DNA of 64,000 nucleotides from NCBI RefSeq assembly GCF_031583025.1, contig NZ_CP134062.1, positions 3,472,001-3,536,000 on the forward strand, in the 5' to 3' direction. Below are positions 1 to 9,197 of the stretch, one piece after another. Source of the DNA: Mycobacterium sp. Z3061 (GTDB lineage: Bacteria > Actinomycetota > Actinomycetes > Mycobacteriales > Mycobacteriaceae). The notes beneath the pieces were generated by a model. That model made no database searches. It saw only the letters and a list, made by a program, of their open reading frames with translations, and had not been told where the DNA came from. Each line of letters opens with the position of its first letter. Position 1 is the first letter of the stretch. The translations under genes were made by a program, and so were the position numbers.

Positions 1-915
1 TTGCAACTGCTGGTGGCAACGAATCTGATTGGTCAGAACACGTCCGCGATTGCGGCGAACGAGGCCGCCTATGGGGAGATGTGGGCCCAGGATGCGGCGG
101 CGATGTACGGCTATGCCACCAGCTCGGCGGCCGCGTCGACGCTGACGCCGTTCAGCGCGCCACCCCAGGTCACCGATCCGGCCGGGCAGGCCGGCCAGGC
201 GACCGCGGTCACGCAGGCGGCCGGTACCGCGGTGGGCACCGTGCAATCGCAGCTCCCGCAGTTGATGTCGTCGGTTCCTTCGACCCTGCAAGGCCTTTCG
301 GCGCCGGCGGCCGCACTGGACGCCTTCCCGGGGGCCGGGCTGCTCGCCGACCTGCTGAATTTCCTGGACGGTAACGACGGGAATCCGTATGGCATTTTCC
401 TGAATTCCAACCTGGTGAACGGCTTCGTGTCGGCCGGGTATGTGAGCCCCGCCATCGTGGCCCCGGCTGCGTTCGCTGGGTTGGCCGACATCAACGCCGT
501 CGCACTTGGCGCACAGCAGCAAGCGCTGCCACCGATGGGTTCCGGTGAGGGAAACGCTTCCTGGATACCGGCGGCGTCTCCGGCCAACCCGACCAACCTT
601 CCCCCTTTGATGGATGTGGCCGAGGCCTCGTTCACCACGGGCGGCGGTGTGACGGCCGGAATCAACCAATCGGCCGTCGTCGGGCGGTTGTCCGTGCCGC
701 AGACCTGGACGGCAGCCACGGCGGTGGTCAATCACGCCGGTGCGGCCGCACCCGGTGGTGGGTGGACCAGTACCGCGGTTGCGCCGCAGGCCGCGGCGGG
801 TATGCCGGGCTTCCCCGGCATGCCGGTCGGCGGCATGTACGGCAACAACTTCGGCAATCCTCCGCGCTACGGGTTCCGGCCGACGATCATGGGGCGCCCA
901 CCGGCCGCTGGATGA
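1..915 (+). CDS. PPE family protein, PPE-SVP subfamily (5' end missing)
   Basis: This is the 3' part of a PPE gene whose start lies before the window. Codon 1 (TTG) is internal, because the first residues match the stretch of a PPE domain that normally follows about 110 residues ([17 protein letters not shown], then [14 protein letters not shown]). The C-terminal half carries the PPE-SVP hallmark GRLSVPQTW near base 682-708 and ends in the class-typical [18 protein letters not shown] proteins are usually exported by type VII secretion, often ESX-5, and sit in or outside the outer membrane. The next gene is a close paralogue 54 bases downstream and shares the [16 protein letters not shown] segment, which suggests local duplication. 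Its individual function is not known. Confidence 0.9.
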   Translation: MQLLVATNLIGQNTSAIAANEAAYGEMWAQDAAAMYGYATSSAAASTLTPFSAPPQVTDPAGQAGQATAVTQAAGTAVGTVQSQLPQLMSSVPSTLQGLSAPAAALDAFPGAGLLADLLNFLDGNDGNPYGIFLNSNLVNGFVSAGYVSPAIVAPAAFAGLADINAVALGAQQQALPPMGSGEGNASWIPAASPANPTNLPPLMDVAEASFTTGGGVTAGINQSAVVGRLSVPQTWTAATAVVNHAGAAAPGGGWTSTAVAPQAAAGMPGFPGMPVGGMYGNNFGNPPRYGFRPTIMGRPPAAG

Positions 916-969
916 CAGGAGGGAGGCCACCGCGACATCGCTCACGATGGGCGAAAGGAGGTGCTGGTA

Positions 970-2157
970 TTGGATTTTGGAGCACTCCCACCTGAAATCA
1001 ACTCGCTGCGAATGTATACCGGGCCCGGTGCAGCGCCGCTGCTGGCCGCGGTGACGGCGTGGAACGGGATTGCCGATGAATTGCGTTTGACCGCAACGGT
1101 ATACGAATCGGTGATATCGACGTTGGTCAGCGAAGGCTGGCTGGGGCCGGCGTCGGCCGCAATGACGGCTGCCGTCGCTCCGTATGTGACGTGGATGAGC
1201 GCGACCGGGCTACAGGCGGAGCAGACCGCCGGTCAGGCGGCCGCCGCCGCGGCTGCATATGAAGCGGCATTCGCGATGACCGTGCCTCCGGCGGTCGTCG
1301 CCGCCAACAGGGCACGACTGCTGATGCTGGTGGCCACCAACTTCCTGGGCATCAATACGCCCGCGATCGCGGCCACCGAAGCCGAATACGCCGAAATGTG
1401 GGCCCAGGATGCGACGGCGATGTACGTGTATGCCGCCAACGCCGCGGAGGCTGCGACGCTAACGCCGTTCCGCGAACCCGACCAGACGACCAACCCGGGC
1501 GGTCCGGCGGCCCAGGCGGCAGCCGTTTCCCAAGCCTCGGGTTCCACCGTCACGCAGACTGAGCTGCCGCAACTGATGTCGACAGTGCCCGGGAGCCTGC
1601 AGCAACTGGCATCTCCGGCAGCCGCCTCGCCATTCGACAACATCCCGCAGACCGGGCTGCTCGCCGACATCCTGAACTTCCTCGACGGCAACGACGGCAA
1701 CCCCTACGGAATCTTCCTGAACTCGACGCTGGTGAACGGGTTCGTGTCAGCCCAGTATGTGTCGCCCACAATCATCTTCCCTGCCACGACCGACGCGCTC
1801 GCCGACGTCGAGGCCGTGGCCGACGGGGCACTCGATGCCGCCCCCACCGCCGCCGATGCCTCGTCCGCCACGGCGGGCCTGACCGCCTCGCAGTCGGGCG
1901 GTGTGGGCGCCGGAGTCAATCAGGCTTCCTTCGTCGGCCGGCTGTCCGTGCCGCCGAGTTGGACCACGGCCGTCGAGGTCGCGAACCGCGCCCTCCCCGC
2001 CTCCGGCGGGGCCGTCACCGCGGCGCCAGAAGCCGCGGTAAACATGTCCGGAATGCCCGGGATGCCCGCTCCCACGGCCTACTCCCGCAACTGGGGCAAC
2101 GGGCCTCGATACGGGTTCAAGCTGACGATAATGCCGCGGCCGGTGGCGGCGGGCTGA
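970..2157 (+). CDS. PPE family protein, PPE-SVP subfamily
   Basis: The gene encodes about 395 residues: an N-terminal PPE domain ([12 protein letters not shown] at the start, a WLGP motif near residue 60, EMWAQDATAMYVYA near residue 145), then a variable C-terminal part with GRLSVPPSW near residue 323 and the ending YGFKLTIMPRPVAAG. I chose TTG at 970 because the Shine-Dalgarno AAAGGAGG (954-961) lies 8 bases before it. The in-frame GTG at 961 overlaps that site, and 970 aligns exactly with the usual MDFGALPPE start. The middle of the protein shares a long near-identical stretch with the upstream partial PPE. No PE partner gene is adjacent, which is usual for many PPE-SVP genes. Confidence 0.9.
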   Translation: MDFGALPPEINSLRMYTGPGAAPLLAAVTAWNGIADELRLTATVYESVISTLVSEGWLGPASAAMTAAVAPYVTWMSATGLQAEQTAGQAAAAAAAYEAAFAMTVPPAVVAANRARLLMLVATNFLGINTPAIAATEAEYAEMWAQDATAMYVYAANAAEAATLTPFREPDQTTNPGGPAAQAAAVSQASGSTVTQTELPQLMSTVPGSLQQLASPAAASPFDNIPQTGLLADILNFLDGNDGNPYGIFLNSTLVNGFVSAQYVSPTIIFPATTDALADVEAVADGALDAAPTAADASSATAGLTASQSGGVGAGVNQASFVGRLSVPPSWTTAVEVANRALPASGGAVTAAPEAAVNMSGMPGMPAPTAYSRNWGNGPRYGFKLTIMPRPVAAG

Positions 2158-2252
2158 CGCGGGCCGCGCCGACGTAATAATTGCCACCGTGTCAAATAAG
2201 AATTTTCGTCCACCCGAATTCTTGCGAATTGGCGGAAAATGCGGGCGTTGAG

Positions 2253-2281
2253 TTGACTCTTATCGTGTCGAGTGCCACGAT
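2253..2281 (+). promoter_or_regulatory. Candidate promoter of the M-box transcript
   Basis: TTGACT (2253-2258) is followed after 17 bases by CACGAT (2276-2281), which keeps the A and final T expected of a mycobacterial -10. Transcription would begin about 10 bases before the first conserved M-box nucleotides. The -10 is weak, so this is a positional suggestion. Confidence 0.4.
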
Positions 2282-2293
2282 GACTTTGCATGC

Positions 2294-2454
2294 ACCTCGC
2301 TAGGTGAGGCGTCTGCACGGACACAGGCCACTGACCTCGAACGTCGAAAGACGCCCAGGGTCAGGACAGCTCTTCCCGGCTTAAGGGTTGAGCCCAAGTG
2401 GCTTCCGGCACCTGTCGGATACGCCGTGTGGTGCCAAAGCTCTGTCGAGAGAGG
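2294..2454 (+). promoter_or_regulatory. M-box (ykoK leader) magnesium riboswitch
   Basis: The sequence carries the conserved M-box blocks in order: CTCGCTAGGTGAGG (2296-2309), the CACGGACACAGGCCACTG stretch (2316-2333), ACGTCGAAAGACGCC (2341-2355), GGGTCAGGACAG (2358-2369), CCGGCTTAAGG (2376-2386) and the closing GTGCCAAAGCTCT (2431-2443). These match the aptamer of Bacillus mgtE and the mycobacterial examples. The class senses Mg2+ and turns off downstream genes when Mg2+ is plentiful. In M. tuberculosis an M-box precedes the PE20-PPE31 to mgtC locus. Here it precedes a PPE gene directly, with the rest of the PPE block and mgtC downstream. Confidence 0.95.
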
Positions 2455-2461
2455 TGCTGGC

Positions 2462-2480
2462 CCAGCGGTTTTCCCGCTGG
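2462..2480 (+). promoter_or_regulatory. Hairpin after the M-box, possible expression platform
   Basis: A perfect 7-bp stem CCAGCGG / CCGCTGG with the 5-base loop TTTTC starts 8 bases after the aptamer. A pyrimidine-rich stretch (TCTCATCTCT) follows, but there is no long T run. It could be part of the switch that acts on elongation. The remaining leader, 2481-2769, has no other feature I can name. Confidence 0.35.
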
Positions 2481-2769
2481 TCTCATCTCTGTGGCGTGCA
2501 CCCGGCACCCCTGCGTGCCCCGGCCCAGAGGAGGTGAGAGCGGAGTGAGTCCCGACGACAGTCCCTATCCGAGATCGACGACCATTTCGTTTCGATCCGA
2601 CCCGGGCACCATGTTCGCACTTTGAGTCGGAATTTCCGATAGTTTCTCGCGCGCGCTGATTTCCCAGTAGCGCGCCATTCAACCTGCGCGGAATAGCGCT
2701 GCGCGAATTGCGATCAATGCTGCCCGGAATTCTGTCCTGCCGGAAAACAGTCAGCCAAGGAGGCGACCG

Positions 2770-3906
2770 ATGCCTGCCGCACTGGATTTTGCAGCGTTGC
2801 CGCCCGAGATCAACTCTGCGCGGATGTACATCGGGCCGGGCTCCGGTCCGATGCTCGCCGCCGCGTCCGCGTGGAACGGGCTGGCCGCCGAGTTGCGCGC
2901 CACCGCGTTGTCCTACGACGCCGTGCTGTCGACGTTGACCGGAGATGAGTGGCTCGGTCCCGCTTCGGCATCCATGGCAGCGGCGGCCATGCCGCAGGTC
3001 GCCTGGATGAGTGCGACCGCTGCGCAGGCCGAGCAGACCGCTGCGCAAGCCGAGGCCGCCGCGGCCGCCTACGAGGCGGCCTTCGCGGCCACGGTGCCAC
3101 CTCCGCTGATCGCGGCCAACCGCGCGCAGTTGGCCGCGCTGGTCGCCACCAATATCCTCGGCCAGAACACCCCGGCGATCGCCGCCACCGAGGCGCAGTA
3201 CTTCCAGATGTGGGCGCAGGATGCGGCCGCCATGTACAGCTACGCCGGATCATCAGCCGCCGCCACACAATTGAGCCCGTTCACCGAACCGCAGGAAGGC
3301 ACCAATGCCTGGGGACTGGGCGCACAGGCGGCCGCGGTCACCCAGGCGGCAGCTTCTTCTGGTCAGCAGAGCGGGCTGCCTCAACTGATTTCGGCGGTCC
3401 CGAGCGCCCTGCAGGGACTCTCCGGAGGCAACGGGCCCGCAGGACAGAGCTTTTGGGCCGACTGGGGACCCAACGCCAATGTATGGAACACCATTGCCTC
3501 CACCGGACTGTTAGTGCCCGGCAGCACCTTTGGCCCCTTCCTCGACATGCTTACCGGCGGTGCCGCAACCGATGCGACGGAAGGCACCGCGGCAGCGGCT
3601 GGTAACGCAGTCTCGGGTTCGGTGGAGTCAACGAGCGGCATTGCCGGCATCGTGGCCGCCGGTGCGGGCAATGCGGCTGGCGTTGGCAAACTTTCGGTGC
3701 CACCGGCTTGGACCGCGGCCACTCCGCTGACCGGCCCGCTGCACTCCGCACTGGGCGGTACCCCCATGGTGGCGCCGCCGCCGGCGGGAGCGCCCGGAAT
3801 GCCGGGCGTTCCAATGGGCAACGTCGCCGGGCAACCTTACGGCCGGGCCGTCCCGCAGTACGGCTTTCGCCCCACCGTCGTCGCGCGACCACCCGCCGCC
3901 GGGTGA
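2770..3906 (+). CDS. PPE-SVP protein directly under the M-box riboswitch
   Basis: The product is 378 residues. It has a PPE domain ([20 protein letters not shown] near residue 61, [13 protein letters not shown] near residue 150), GKLSVPPAW near residue 305 and the ending QYGFRPTVVARPPAAG. AAGGAGG at 2757-2763 fixes the ATG at 2770, with 6 bases of spacing. The gene occupies the place of M. tuberculosis PPE31, which together with PE20 has been linked to Mg2+ entry across the outer membrane. Here no PE gene lies between the M-box and the PPE gene. By inference it is induced by low magnesium and takes part in cation uptake. Whether it uses a PE encoded elsewhere cannot be seen. Confidence 0.9.
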   Translation: MPAALDFAALPPEINSARMYIGPGSGPMLAAASAWNGLAAELRATALSYDAVLSTLTGDEWLGPASASMAAAAMPQVAWMSATAAQAEQTAAQAEAAAAAYEAAFAATVPPPLIAANRAQLAALVATNILGQNTPAIAATEAQYFQMWAQDAAAMYSYAGSSAAATQLSPFTEPQEGTNAWGLGAQAAAVTQAAASSGQQSGLPQLISAVPSALQGLSGGNGPAGQSFWADWGPNANVWNTIASTGLLVPGSTFGPFLDMLTGGAATDATEGTAAAAGNAVSGSVESTSGIAGIVAAGAGNAAGVGKLSVPPAWTAATPLTGPLHSALGGTPMVAPPPAGAPGMPGVPMGNVAGQPYGRAVPQYGFRPTVVARPPAAG

Positions 3907-4040
3907 CGAAGACTTATTGACCTGCGAGAAATGCCCTTTCAGGAAATCGTCAGGAAAGGTGCAGTCACGATACAGGTGTTCTTGGCTCCCGTTCCCTAAC
4001 GTCTTACGTAGGTTGATTCCTAATGCTAGGAGAACATCTC

Positions 4041-4178
4041 ATGACGGCCGGGCGGGCACCAGGCGACATCCTCCCTCACACGAAGGTCGACGGCGACCGG
4101 GCGCGCTCGGCCGATTCGGGTCGACCCAGACCGCAACCGGCCCATGACACGTTCCGCAGACGAAAACGGTTCGGATGA
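4041..4178 (+). CDS. Possible small ORF, 45 residues, unknown
   Basis: An ATG preceded by AGGAGA (4030-4035 region, about 6-7 bases spacing) opens a 45-codon frame rich in Arg, Pro and Asp (it starts MTAGRAPGDILPH). No family is recognised. It lies in the 705-base gap between two PPE genes and could be a leader peptide, a remnant of a longer gene, or chance. Just upstream is an imperfect inverted repeat (CCTAACGTCTTACGTAGG, about 3999-4016). The good ribosome site is the main reason to list it. Confidence 0.25.
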   Translation: MTAGRAPGDILPHTKVDGDRARSADSGRPRPQPAHDTFRRRKRFG

Positions 4179-4219
4179 CCACCTCGGCTTGAGCGCGAGA
4201 TATTCGCGCCCTTCTCACA

Positions 4220-4550
4220 ACACTCGGTCGCTATTCTGACGACCCACCTCGCCACATTTATTGGGTAGTCCCTGAAGAATTCATTCAGACCATTTGTGGC
4301 CTTTTTAAGCCCTTCAAGGGTATTTTGCTGCGTAGTTTTCGCAAGCCTCTGAGCAGTATTAATCCTGTCAGTGCATATAGCTGCACTTCAATATCACACG
4401 CCATCTCTGACCAGTGAGAGTTCTTGTTTACCTTGCGATTACAGTACGGGAACGCGCCGACAATAAGTTTCATTGACGATGGTGTTCGAATGAGACGGGG
4501 GGCCTGTATCTGCCAAGCGCTCCGCGCTTACCAAACCTTTTAATCAGGGA
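4220..4550. other. AT-rich intergenic segment inside the PPE block
   Basis: By hand count, bases 4261-4440 are about 44% GC, far below the neighbouring genes. The stretch has short inverted repeats (CCCTTCAAGGG, GTGCA-N6-TGCAC, and AAGCGC-TCC-GCGCTT at 4515-4529 followed by ACCAAACCTTTT). It has no convincing gene. It may hold promoter or attenuation signals for the PPE gene at 4613, or be a scar of an insertion. Confidence 0.5.
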
Positions 4551-4612
4551 GTGAATGACCGCCGCCGTGGCTCTGCCCGGGCAGTCATCGAGGGGATGAA
4601 GAGGTAACACCT

Positions 4613-5914
4613 ATGGATTACGGGGCGCTGCCACCCGAAATCAACTCCGGTCGCATGTACACCGGGCCCGGCCCGGGCCCGATGCTGGCCGCAGCCGCGG
4701 CCTGGGACGCTCTGGGAGCCGAATTACATTCCACCGCAGCCTCATACGCGGCCGCGATCGAAAACCTGACCGCCGGTACCTGGCGAGGACCGACGGCCAT
4801 CGCGATGGCGGCCGCGGCAGGCCCCTACGTGTCCTGGATCTCCGCCACCGCCGCCCAGGCCGATCAAGCGGCGGCGCAGGCAAAGATCGCGGTCGGAGCG
4901 TACGAAACCGCCTTTGCCGCAACGGTTCCGCCGCCGGTCATCGCGGCGAACCGCGCACTGCTGCTGTCGCTGATCGCCACGAATATCTTCGGGCAGAACA
5001 CACCCGCCATCGCCGCCACTGAGGCGCAGTATCTGGAGATGTGGGCTCAGGACGCCGTCGCCATGTACGGATATGCCGGATCATCCTCGGCGGCAACGCA
5101 ATTGACACCTTTCACCGAACCTCCGCAAACCACCAGCACCTCGGGACCGACCCTGCAGGCGGCCGCTGTCAGCCAGGCCACCGGCGCATCGACGGGCTCC
5201 GATGTGGCGGCGAAGCTGTCCCAGCTGGTCACTTCCGTGCCGACGGCGCTACAGAACCTCGCGACAACGGTCGGCGCCGCACCGTCAACGGGCTCGACGT
5301 CGTTGCTGCAGGGGCTGGCCGTGCCGCAGATAGCCACCGCGTCGCTGCCGCCCTGGCTCTCGACGAACCTGGCGAACTGGAACACCATCATGGGAACCCT
5401 CACCGGGCCGTTCTCGCTGCAGGGTCTGAGTTCCATCCCCGGCGGTCCGTTCCTGTCGTTCGGGCAGGTCTACGCCTATGGTCAGAACGGGCAGGGCCTG
5501 GCATCCTTCTTCGCGCCGTCGCAGCCCATCACCGGCGCACTTGCGCCCATCGCCCAGTCGATTCCACCGCACCTCACCGGTGCCGGCCCGGTCGGGGCCT
5601 CCAGTGCAATGGGACGCGCGGCACTGGTAGGGAGCTTGTCGGTGCCGCAGGGGTGGACCACCGCCGCGCCGGCCATCAGAACGGTCGCCGCGACGCTGTC
5701 GGCCAATCTGGCGGCCGCGCCGGCGGCCACCCTGACGGGGGAGTCCGGCGTCTTCAGTCAGATGGCACTGTCCAGCCTGGCGGGACGCGCTCTGGCTGCC
5801 ACCACGGCAAGCTCGGGAAGCGGTGGCGCGGCGGCCGCATCACTGGGTGGCGTGGTCGCCGAAGCCGACCCCGCAGCGGCGATGATCTTCGTCCTCCCGG
5901 CGCTGGAGGAATGA
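4613..5914 (+). CDS. PPE-SVP protein with hydrophobic C-terminus (module copy 1)
   Basis: The product has 433 residues and starts [16 protein letters not shown], with a PPE domain to about residue 180 (WRGP near residue 61), GSLSVPQGW near residue 342 and the unusual ending [10 protein letters not shown] instead of the YGFRPTVxxRPPAAG type seen in the first three genes. The ATG follows GAAGAGG. The last 100 residues closely match those of the PPE gene at 7921 ([16 protein letters not shown] against [16 protein letters not shown]), so the two are duplicates. The next gene is another PPE 76 bases downstream. Expression may come from the M-box transcript or from a promoter in the AT-rich gap before it. 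Confidence 0.9.
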   Translation: MDYGALPPEINSGRMYTGPGPGPMLAAAAAWDALGAELHSTAASYAAAIENLTAGTWRGPTAIAMAAAAGPYVSWISATAAQADQAAAQAKIAVGAYETAFAATVPPPVIAANRALLLSLIATNIFGQNTPAIAATEAQYLEMWAQDAVAMYGYAGSSSAATQLTPFTEPPQTTSTSGPTLQAAAVSQATGASTGSDVAAKLSQLVTSVPTALQNLATTVGAAPSTGSTSLLQGLAVPQIATASLPPWLSTNLANWNTIMGTLTGPFSLQGLSSIPGGPFLSFGQVYAYGQNGQGLASFFAPSQPITGALAPIAQSIPPHLTGAGPVGASSAMGRAALVGSLSVPQGWTTAAPAIRTVAATLSANLAAAPAATLTGESGVFSQMALSSLAGRALAATTASSGSGGAAAASLGGVVAEADPAAAMIFVLPALEE

Positions 5915-5990
5915 AACCGTGACAGCAACAACGAATCACATTCCGGCGCAAACGATTCAGATGTGTCCTCGGGGCAGGGGGTAGACCGAC

Positions 5991-7394
5991 ATGTTTTACG
6001 CAGCCTTTCCGCCGGAGATCAATTCCGGCCGGATGTACAGCGGTCCGGGCGCGGGGCCGATGTTGGCGGCAGCAGCGGCCTGGAACGGCGTCGCCGCTGA
6101 ACTGCAGTCCACCGCAGCGTCTTTGACCGGGGTGGTCTCCAGCCTGACCAGCGGACCGTGGATAGGGCCGTCGGCGGCGGCGATGGCTGCGGCGGCGACA
6201 CCGTACGTGACGTGGGTGAGCGCCACCGCAGCACAGGCCGCGCAGACGGCGAACCAGGCCACGGCGGCGGCGGCCGCCTACGAGACGGCCTTCGCCGCGC
6301 ATGTGCCGCCGGAGGAGATCGCGGCCAACCGTGCCCAGTTGGCGGCGCTGATGGCCACCAACCTGTTCGGGCAGAACACCGCGGCCATCGCTGCCACGGA
6401 GGCTCAGTACGGCGAGTTCTGGGCGCAGGACGCGCTCGCGATGGACACCTACGCGGGTTCGTCGGCCGCCGCCAGCCGCGTAACCCCGTTCACCGAGCCG
6501 CCGCAGGTCGTCAACGCGGGCGGTCTGGTCAACCAGGCCGCCGCGGCCGCGCAGTCGGCAGGTACATCGGGCGGCACTGTCGCGCAATCGATCCTGGCGA
6601 CCGGCGACCCAGCGTCGGGCTTACTGCAGACGCTGGCGAACTTGAGCACCGACTACACCGCCACCATCAACGGTCTGCTGAACGGCATGTTCGGGCCGGC
6701 CGGGGCGTCGACCTACACGACGCTGTATTCCGCCCTCAAGGTGCCGCTGGGCTTCACCACCCAGTTCAACGACATCGGCCTGCTGATCAACTTCCCCGTA
6801 TCGCAGTTCCTGAAATTCGGTCCGCACTCGGCGGCAGGTTTGAGCGAGCTGCCGAAGGACGCGCTGGGCGGCGGGCTGGCAGCACCGCACTGGGGTCGAG
6901 GCTGGCTGACCGGCGCCACCTCGGCGCCAGCCGCCAACTTCGGACGGGGCACCCTGGTCGGGGCGTTGACGGTGCCCCCGAGTTGGGCCGCGAACACCCC
7001 GGCCATCCGCACCGTGGCCGCCGCGCTCTCCGCGGCCGGGCCCGAAGCCGTCCCGGCCGCCGAACTCGGTCAGGGCGGGTTGCTCAGCTCGATGTCGCTG
7101 GCGGGTATGACGGGAGCCGCCCTCGGCGCCGGGTTGCCCGCACCGTCGGGCCGGACGGGCACGCGCAGCCGCCTCACACCCGTCAAGGACCTCAAAGACC
7201 TCAAGTCACCGGAAATGCTCAAGCGGATGGTCGCCCAGATATCGGAGCGGCCGGACAGCGTTCAGCACCACACGGTCGATCAGGAAGGTCTCGACAGCTT
7301 GCTGGAACAACTGGCCAAGAAACCAGGCATCCACGCGGTGCACCTGTCGAAAGGCGATAAGGCGGTGGTGCCTTCAGACGCGCAATTGGGATAG
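5991..7394 (+). CDS. PPE-SVP protein with MgtC-like C-terminal tail (module copy 1)
   Basis: The product has 467 residues: a PPE domain ([20 protein letters not shown] near residue 60, FWAQDALAMDTYA), an SVP-type motif changed to GALTVPPSW near residue 324, then an extra charged tail from about residue 400. The tail contains the repeated LKDLKDLK and ends with GLDSLLEQLAKKPGIHAVHL before a lysine-rich end. The PGI-AVH portion resembles the end of MgtC encoded at 11029-11754. A DUF732 gene follows 30 bases downstream. The gene is paralogous to 9198-10610. The tail is predicted soluble with helix-strand alternation; its role is unknown. Confidence 0.88.
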   Translation: MFYAAFPPEINSGRMYSGPGAGPMLAAAAAWNGVAAELQSTAASLTGVVSSLTSGPWIGPSAAAMAAAATPYVTWVSATAAQAAQTANQATAAAAAYETAFAAHVPPEEIAANRAQLAALMATNLFGQNTAAIAATEAQYGEFWAQDALAMDTYAGSSAAASRVTPFTEPPQVVNAGGLVNQAAAAAQSAGTSGGTVAQSILATGDPASGLLQTLANLSTDYTATINGLLNGMFGPAGASTYTTLYSALKVPLGFTTQFNDIGLLINFPVSQFLKFGPHSAAGLSELPKDALGGGLAAPHWGRGWLTGATSAPAANFGRGTLVGALTVPPSWAANTPAIRTVAAALSAAGPEAVPAAELGQGGLLSSMSLAGMTGAALGAGLPAPSGRTGTRSRLTPVKDLKDLKSPEMLKRMVAQISERPDSVQHHTVDQEGLDSLLEQLAKKPGIHAVHLSKGDKAVVPSDAQLG

Positions 7395-7424
7395 CACGAC
7401 CCCCGGAGCAAGAAAGGGTATGAC

Positions 7425-7748
7425 ATGAAACTGCTTCTCGCGCTGATCGGCGTGACTGCCACAATCGGCTTCGCCGTCCCGGCGTACGCCGACCCCTCAG
7501 ACGATGGCGGTGGGGACGACGCAGGGTTCCTCGCGGCCCTGCACACGGCCGACATCGGCTACAACTCGCCCGCCCAGGCCGTGCGGTCCGCCAAGGCGGT
7601 GTGCACCTGCCTGAACAACGGCGAGTCGGGTCTTGAGCTCGTCCATGACGTGCAGACCCACAACCCGGCGTTCAATCTGGATGCCGCGGCCGAGTTCGCC
7701 GTCATCTCTTCGAAGTTCTACTGCCCCCAACACCTCTCGAAGAGCTGA
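7425..7748 (+). CDS. Secreted DUF732 protein (module copy 1)
   Basis: The product has 107 residues, with a signal peptide (MKLLLALIGVTATIGFAVPAYA, cleavage before DPSDD) and a single DUF732 domain (FLAALHTADIGYNSPAQAVR, then a Cys segment, then FYCPQH). It has three cysteines in the mature part, an extra one (C-T-C) compared with the copy at 10610, so one may be free. AGAAAGGG precedes the ATG. Its place after a tailed PPE gene matches M. tuberculosis Rv1810 next to mgtC. DUF732 proteins are mycobacterial, exported and of unknown function. The context suggests a cell-wall role under low magnesium. Confidence 0.88.
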   Translation: MKLLLALIGVTATIGFAVPAYADPSDDGGGDDAGFLAALHTADIGYNSPAQAVRSAKAVCTCLNNGESGLELVHDVQTHNPAFNLDAAAEFAVISSKFYCPQHLSKS

Positions 7749-7920
7749 CAGAAACTCACTCGACTTTCACATAACCGGTACCCAAACCCGCAAATACGTG
7801 GAATTGCGCGGAGTGTCATTGGGGCATCTGGTGGACTTCATATGAGATCCGCCGGACCTCCCCGCACAACGGCACCCCGGCGATTACCATGGCGCCCACA
7901 ATGGGGACCGGAGGGAATAG

Positions 7921-9165
7921 ATGGACTTCGGGGCGTTGCCGCCGGAAATCAACTCGGGACGCATGTACATGGGGGCGGGATCTGGGCCGATGCTGGCTGC
8001 CGCAGCGGCGTGGGATGCGCTGGCAGCCGAGATGCAAACCACCGCGACCTCCTATGGTTCGACGATCCAGGGCGTGACCGTCGGGTCATGGCACGGCCCG
8101 GCGGCGGCGTCAATGCTGTCCGCGGCGGCGCCGTTCGTCGCGTGGCTCAACGCGACGGGCACTCAGGCCGAGCAGACCGCAGCGCAGGCCAAACTCGCCG
8201 CGGCGGCATACGAAAGCGCGTTCGCGGCGACCGTCCCGCCGCCCGTCATCGAGGCCAACCGCAGCCTGCTGATGGCGTTGATCGCCACCAATCTGCTCGG
8301 TCAGAACACGGCCGCGATTGCTGCCACCGAGGCGCAGTACGTGGAGATGTGGGCTCAGGACGCCGCCGCAATGTATGCATACGCGGCATCGTCGGCCGCC
8401 GCGACGGAGCTGACGCCGTTCACCGAGCCTCCGGAGACCACCGATCCCGCCGGGATGGCCAGACAGAGCGCCGCAACCGCTGAGGCTGTGGGCGCCACCG
8501 AAATACAGTCCCAGCTGGCCCAGCTGATGACCGTCGTCCCCAACGCGCTGCAAACGGTGGGCCCGGCGGCAGCGGCACCCGCGGCTGCGACACCGGTGTC
8601 CTCGGTCATCGACGCCATCAACCCCTTCGTCGTGGCGGTCCGGCCCTTCTTCGCCGCCATCACCGGCGCTTACAGCCCGATCGCCGGCATCGTCCTGGGC
8701 GGCGGCTGGTGGCTCTTCGCCCTGCAGATCCTCGGTCTGTCGCAGAACGCCCCGGGTGTCGCATCTTTGCTGAGCACCGGCGGAAAGCCGCTGGCCGGCC
8801 TGTCGCCACTACGCGGGGGGTACGTTGCCTCGGTCGGGCCCGCCGGCGGGGTAGCCGGGTCGATGGGGCACTCCACACTGGTCGGATCGCTGTCCGTGCC
8901 ACAGGGCTGGGTCACGGCGGCTCCCGTGATGAGGACCATGGCCTCGGTGCTGCCCGCCGCCACCCCCGAGGCACTGGCGGCGGCGCCCGCGGCGGCCGAG
9001 GGTGGCGTGTTCGGTGAGATGGCGATGGCGAGCCTGGCCGGACGCGCGCTGGCCGGGGCCACCGTGCGCACCGTCAGCAACGGGACGGCCGGGGCCTCGG
9101 GAGGCGCGGCGGCCGCCGAAGACGTCGCTGCCACGGCGACCATCATCGTGATACCGGCGGACTGA
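7921..9165 (+). CDS. PPE-SVP protein with hydrophobic C-terminus (module copy 2)
   Basis: The product has 414 residues and starts [16 protein letters not shown], with WHGP near residue 60, [14 protein letters not shown] near residue 145 and GSLSVPQGW near residue 324. Between about residues 225 and 265 lies a long hydrophobic stretch (including [18 protein letters not shown]) that could insert in a membrane. The end, ATIIVIPAD, parallels [10 protein letters not shown] of the copy at 4613. GGAGGG at 7910-7915 supports the ATG. It begins the second PPE, PPE-tail, DUF732 module, and the tailed PPE follows 32 bases later. Confidence 0.9.
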   Translation: MDFGALPPEINSGRMYMGAGSGPMLAAAAAWDALAAEMQTTATSYGSTIQGVTVGSWHGPAAASMLSAAAPFVAWLNATGTQAEQTAAQAKLAAAAYESAFAATVPPPVIEANRSLLMALIATNLLGQNTAAIAATEAQYVEMWAQDAAAMYAYAASSAAATELTPFTEPPETTDPAGMARQSAATAEAVGATEIQSQLAQLMTVVPNALQTVGPAAAAPAAATPVSSVIDAINPFVVAVRPFFAAITGAYSPIAGIVLGGGWWLFALQILGLSQNAPGVASLLSTGGKPLAGLSPLRGGYVASVGPAGGVAGSMGHSTLVGSLSVPQGWVTAAPVMRTMASVLPAATPEALAAAPAAAEGGVFGEMAMASLAGRALAGATVRTVSNGTAGASGGAAAAEDVAATATIIVIPAD

Positions 9166-9197
9166 CCGATGATGTCTGTAGCGGAAAGGTCCGGGTC

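Noticed and set aside
2260..3048. A 262-residue minus-strand frame over the M-box and the PPE start
   Set aside because: It runs antisense through a riboswitch and a clear PPE gene and has Arg/Gly-rich low-complexity composition typical of a GC-rich shadow.
4285..4473. A 62-residue open frame on the minus strand in the AT-rich gap
   Set aside because: It has no ribosome site, no family match, and lies in an AT-rich stretch where chance frames with Lys and Asn are expected.
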